Origin: Chloranthus sessilifolius
Lineage: Eukaryota; Streptophyta; Magnoliopsida; Chloranthales; Chloranthaceae
Assembly (NCBI GenBank): GCA_021018995.1
Contig: CM037590.1
Coordinates: 65,691,597-65,755,596 of the forward strand
Length of the DNA stretch: 64,000 nt
Direction: 5' to 3'
Below the pieces are notes generated by a model. The model saw nothing but the letters and a program-made list of their open reading frames with translations, was not told where the DNA came from and did not search any database. The translations under genes and the position numbers were made by a program. Numbering within the stretch: the stretch's first letter is position 1; every line of letters begins with the position of its first letter. Below are positions 63,181 to 64,000 of the stretch, piece after piece.

Positions 63181-64000
63181 AAGGGGAAAAAAAATGAGAA
63201 ATAAGTGAAAAACATTAGGTGGTGTCAAAAAGAAAAAGAAAGAACAAAATGAAGGAGAAAGTAGAGAAAAAGAAAAAAAAAAGTTCTGAAAATTGGGAAA
63301 AAGAAAGAATGGAAAATGAAAAAAATCAAATGTAATATTTTTCTAGTTTCTCAAAGAAATTTGAATCCAATTTCCTTTCTTTCATAATCATCACCCGAGC
63401 CCCATTACAACCTTAGAAAAAACCTTCATGATTCGATCTCGGTTGCTAAATGCCTTGTGGAGAGTGATGATTCAATAACTATGGTACTTGATATAACATG
63501 CTTAGGATACAAACATCATTCCTTATGAGATTATTTTAAAATTCATTGATGCACCGTATTTCTTGTATCATGTGAGATCTTTTAATCGTATTATAATTCC
63601 ATCTTACATGTGAGTGAAAAAGTAAACCAGTCATCGGAGCAAATTTGTTGTGAGTGTATACCTAAGGTGAGGATTGAGTCAAGACTTGGGATCCAATAAT
63701 TCCTTGTTTGGATTAATCCGACGATAGAATGATTTAAGGATTGGCACGTGTACACACGAAACTCTAAGTATGAATGAAAAATTGGTCTAAGGATCGAAGC
63801 ATTGGATTAATTGGAATAAGCAACAATAGAATTATCGTAGCATCGGTATTTGGGAATGAAAATTTGCATACTGAAGTGATTTCAGGTTTTTGGTTTTAAA
63901 AGTATATATATTATATGAAAACTGATTTTGAAAACTTTTTAATCGATGGTTTTGAAAACTGTTTTTGAAAGTTTGTAGGTATCTTCACTGAAAACCCTCA
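61714..64000 (+). other. 3' noncoding domain of plus-strand element (to window end)
   Basis: Blocks shared with the array's 3' domain appear in the same order. They are TTAGCGCTTCTTAGGAGGC followed by AACCCAA (61969-61994), GTGCAATGAGGACAT (62240-62254), TTTGGCTCG...TAAAATACCTCACCTT and TCCTTTGAGCC (62838-62913), the purine-rich stretch (63080-63340), GAGCCCCATTACAACCT and TTCATGATTCGATC (63396-63442) and CATGCTTAGGATAC (63498-63511). No gene is supported. The intervening sequence is well diverged, so retention of these blocks suggests function. Confidence 0.65.
63131..63178. repeat. (AT)10(GT)14 compound microsatellite
   Basis: Twenty bases of AT repeat run directly into about 28 bases of GT repeat inside the purine-rich part of the 3' domain. 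Frames across it (62826-63228) are artefacts. Confidence 0.9.

Larger units (their letters stand above)
59085..64000 (+). mobile_element. Plus-strand Athila-related element without pol, continues past window
   Basis: It has a 5' LTR (about 59085-60437), a tRNA-Asp primer site, leader, a short gag remnant and a 2.3-kb 3' noncoding domain collinear with that of the array elements. No protease, RT, RNase H or integrase sequence is present between gag (ends 61713) and the post-pol block at 61951. The 3' LTR would lie past 64000. It looks like a non-autonomous deletion derivative of a related but distinct family. Confidence 0.75.

Noticed and set aside
62826..63228. Minus-strand frame of 129 aa with His-Thr and Tyr-Ile repeats
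   Set aside because: It is generated by the (AT)n(GT)n microsatellite and the adjoining purine-rich tract.

Overview
The window is plant heterochromatin, almost certainly from an angiosperm. It contains no recognisable host gene and is nearly all nested and tandem Ty3/gypsy LTR retrotransposons. The assignment rests on Athila-type polyproteins (tRNA-Asp primer site, DLGAS protease, FMDD reverse transcriptase), a Tekay/Del-type chromovirus (tRNA-iMet primer site, FVDD reverse transcriptase, C-terminal chromodomain) and a broken 'putative plant transposon protein' gene. No CRISPR, operon or tRNA/rRNA gene was seen.

Layout. (1) 1-2297: a minus-strand plant-transposon-type gene running off the left edge, with a TATA box near 1510 and upstream of it about 22 copies of the palindrome TCGATTAATCGA. 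(2) 2298-6021: the pol half and gag zinc knuckle of a minus-strand Tekay-like element, with a probable 169-bp GT-AG intron between gag and protease. (3) 6022-55682: a head-to-tail array of minus-strand Athila-like elements sharing LTRs (LTR-internal-LTR-internal...), with a period of about 9.63-9.76 kb. It holds five units plus a left remnant. (4) 55683-58683: the other end of the Tekay element (gag N-terminus, primer site, 2.6-kb 5' LTR). The Athila array therefore sits inside the Tekay gag gene. (5) 58684-59079: an older, inverted Tekay-type LTR fragment. (6) 59085-64000+: a plus-strand Athila-related element with its 5' LTR, primer site, a scrap of gag and a long 3' noncoding domain, but no pol.

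How the parts relate. The inferred order is: an old plus-strand Tekay LTR; insertion of the minus-strand Tekay element beside or into it; insertion of an Athila element into Tekay gag; amplification of the Athila element by unequal recombination through its LTRs; and a deletion at the left edge that fused Athila gag to the Tekay zinc knuckle in frame. No copy encodes an uninterrupted polyprotein. Different modules are open in different copies: RNase H-integrase in copy 1, protease-RT in copy 3, gag in copy 4.

Three signals deserve most attention. First, related AT-rich palindromes (TCGATTAATCGA, TCGATGCATCGA, AATCGATT types) are clustered in the upstream/U3 regions of four unrelated elements. 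Second, a spliceable intron could set the Gag to Gag-Pol ratio of the Tekay element. Third, many of the differences that break reading frames between Athila copies fall at CAG/CTG/CCG sites, which looks more like sequencing error at CHG-methylated cytosines than like evolution.
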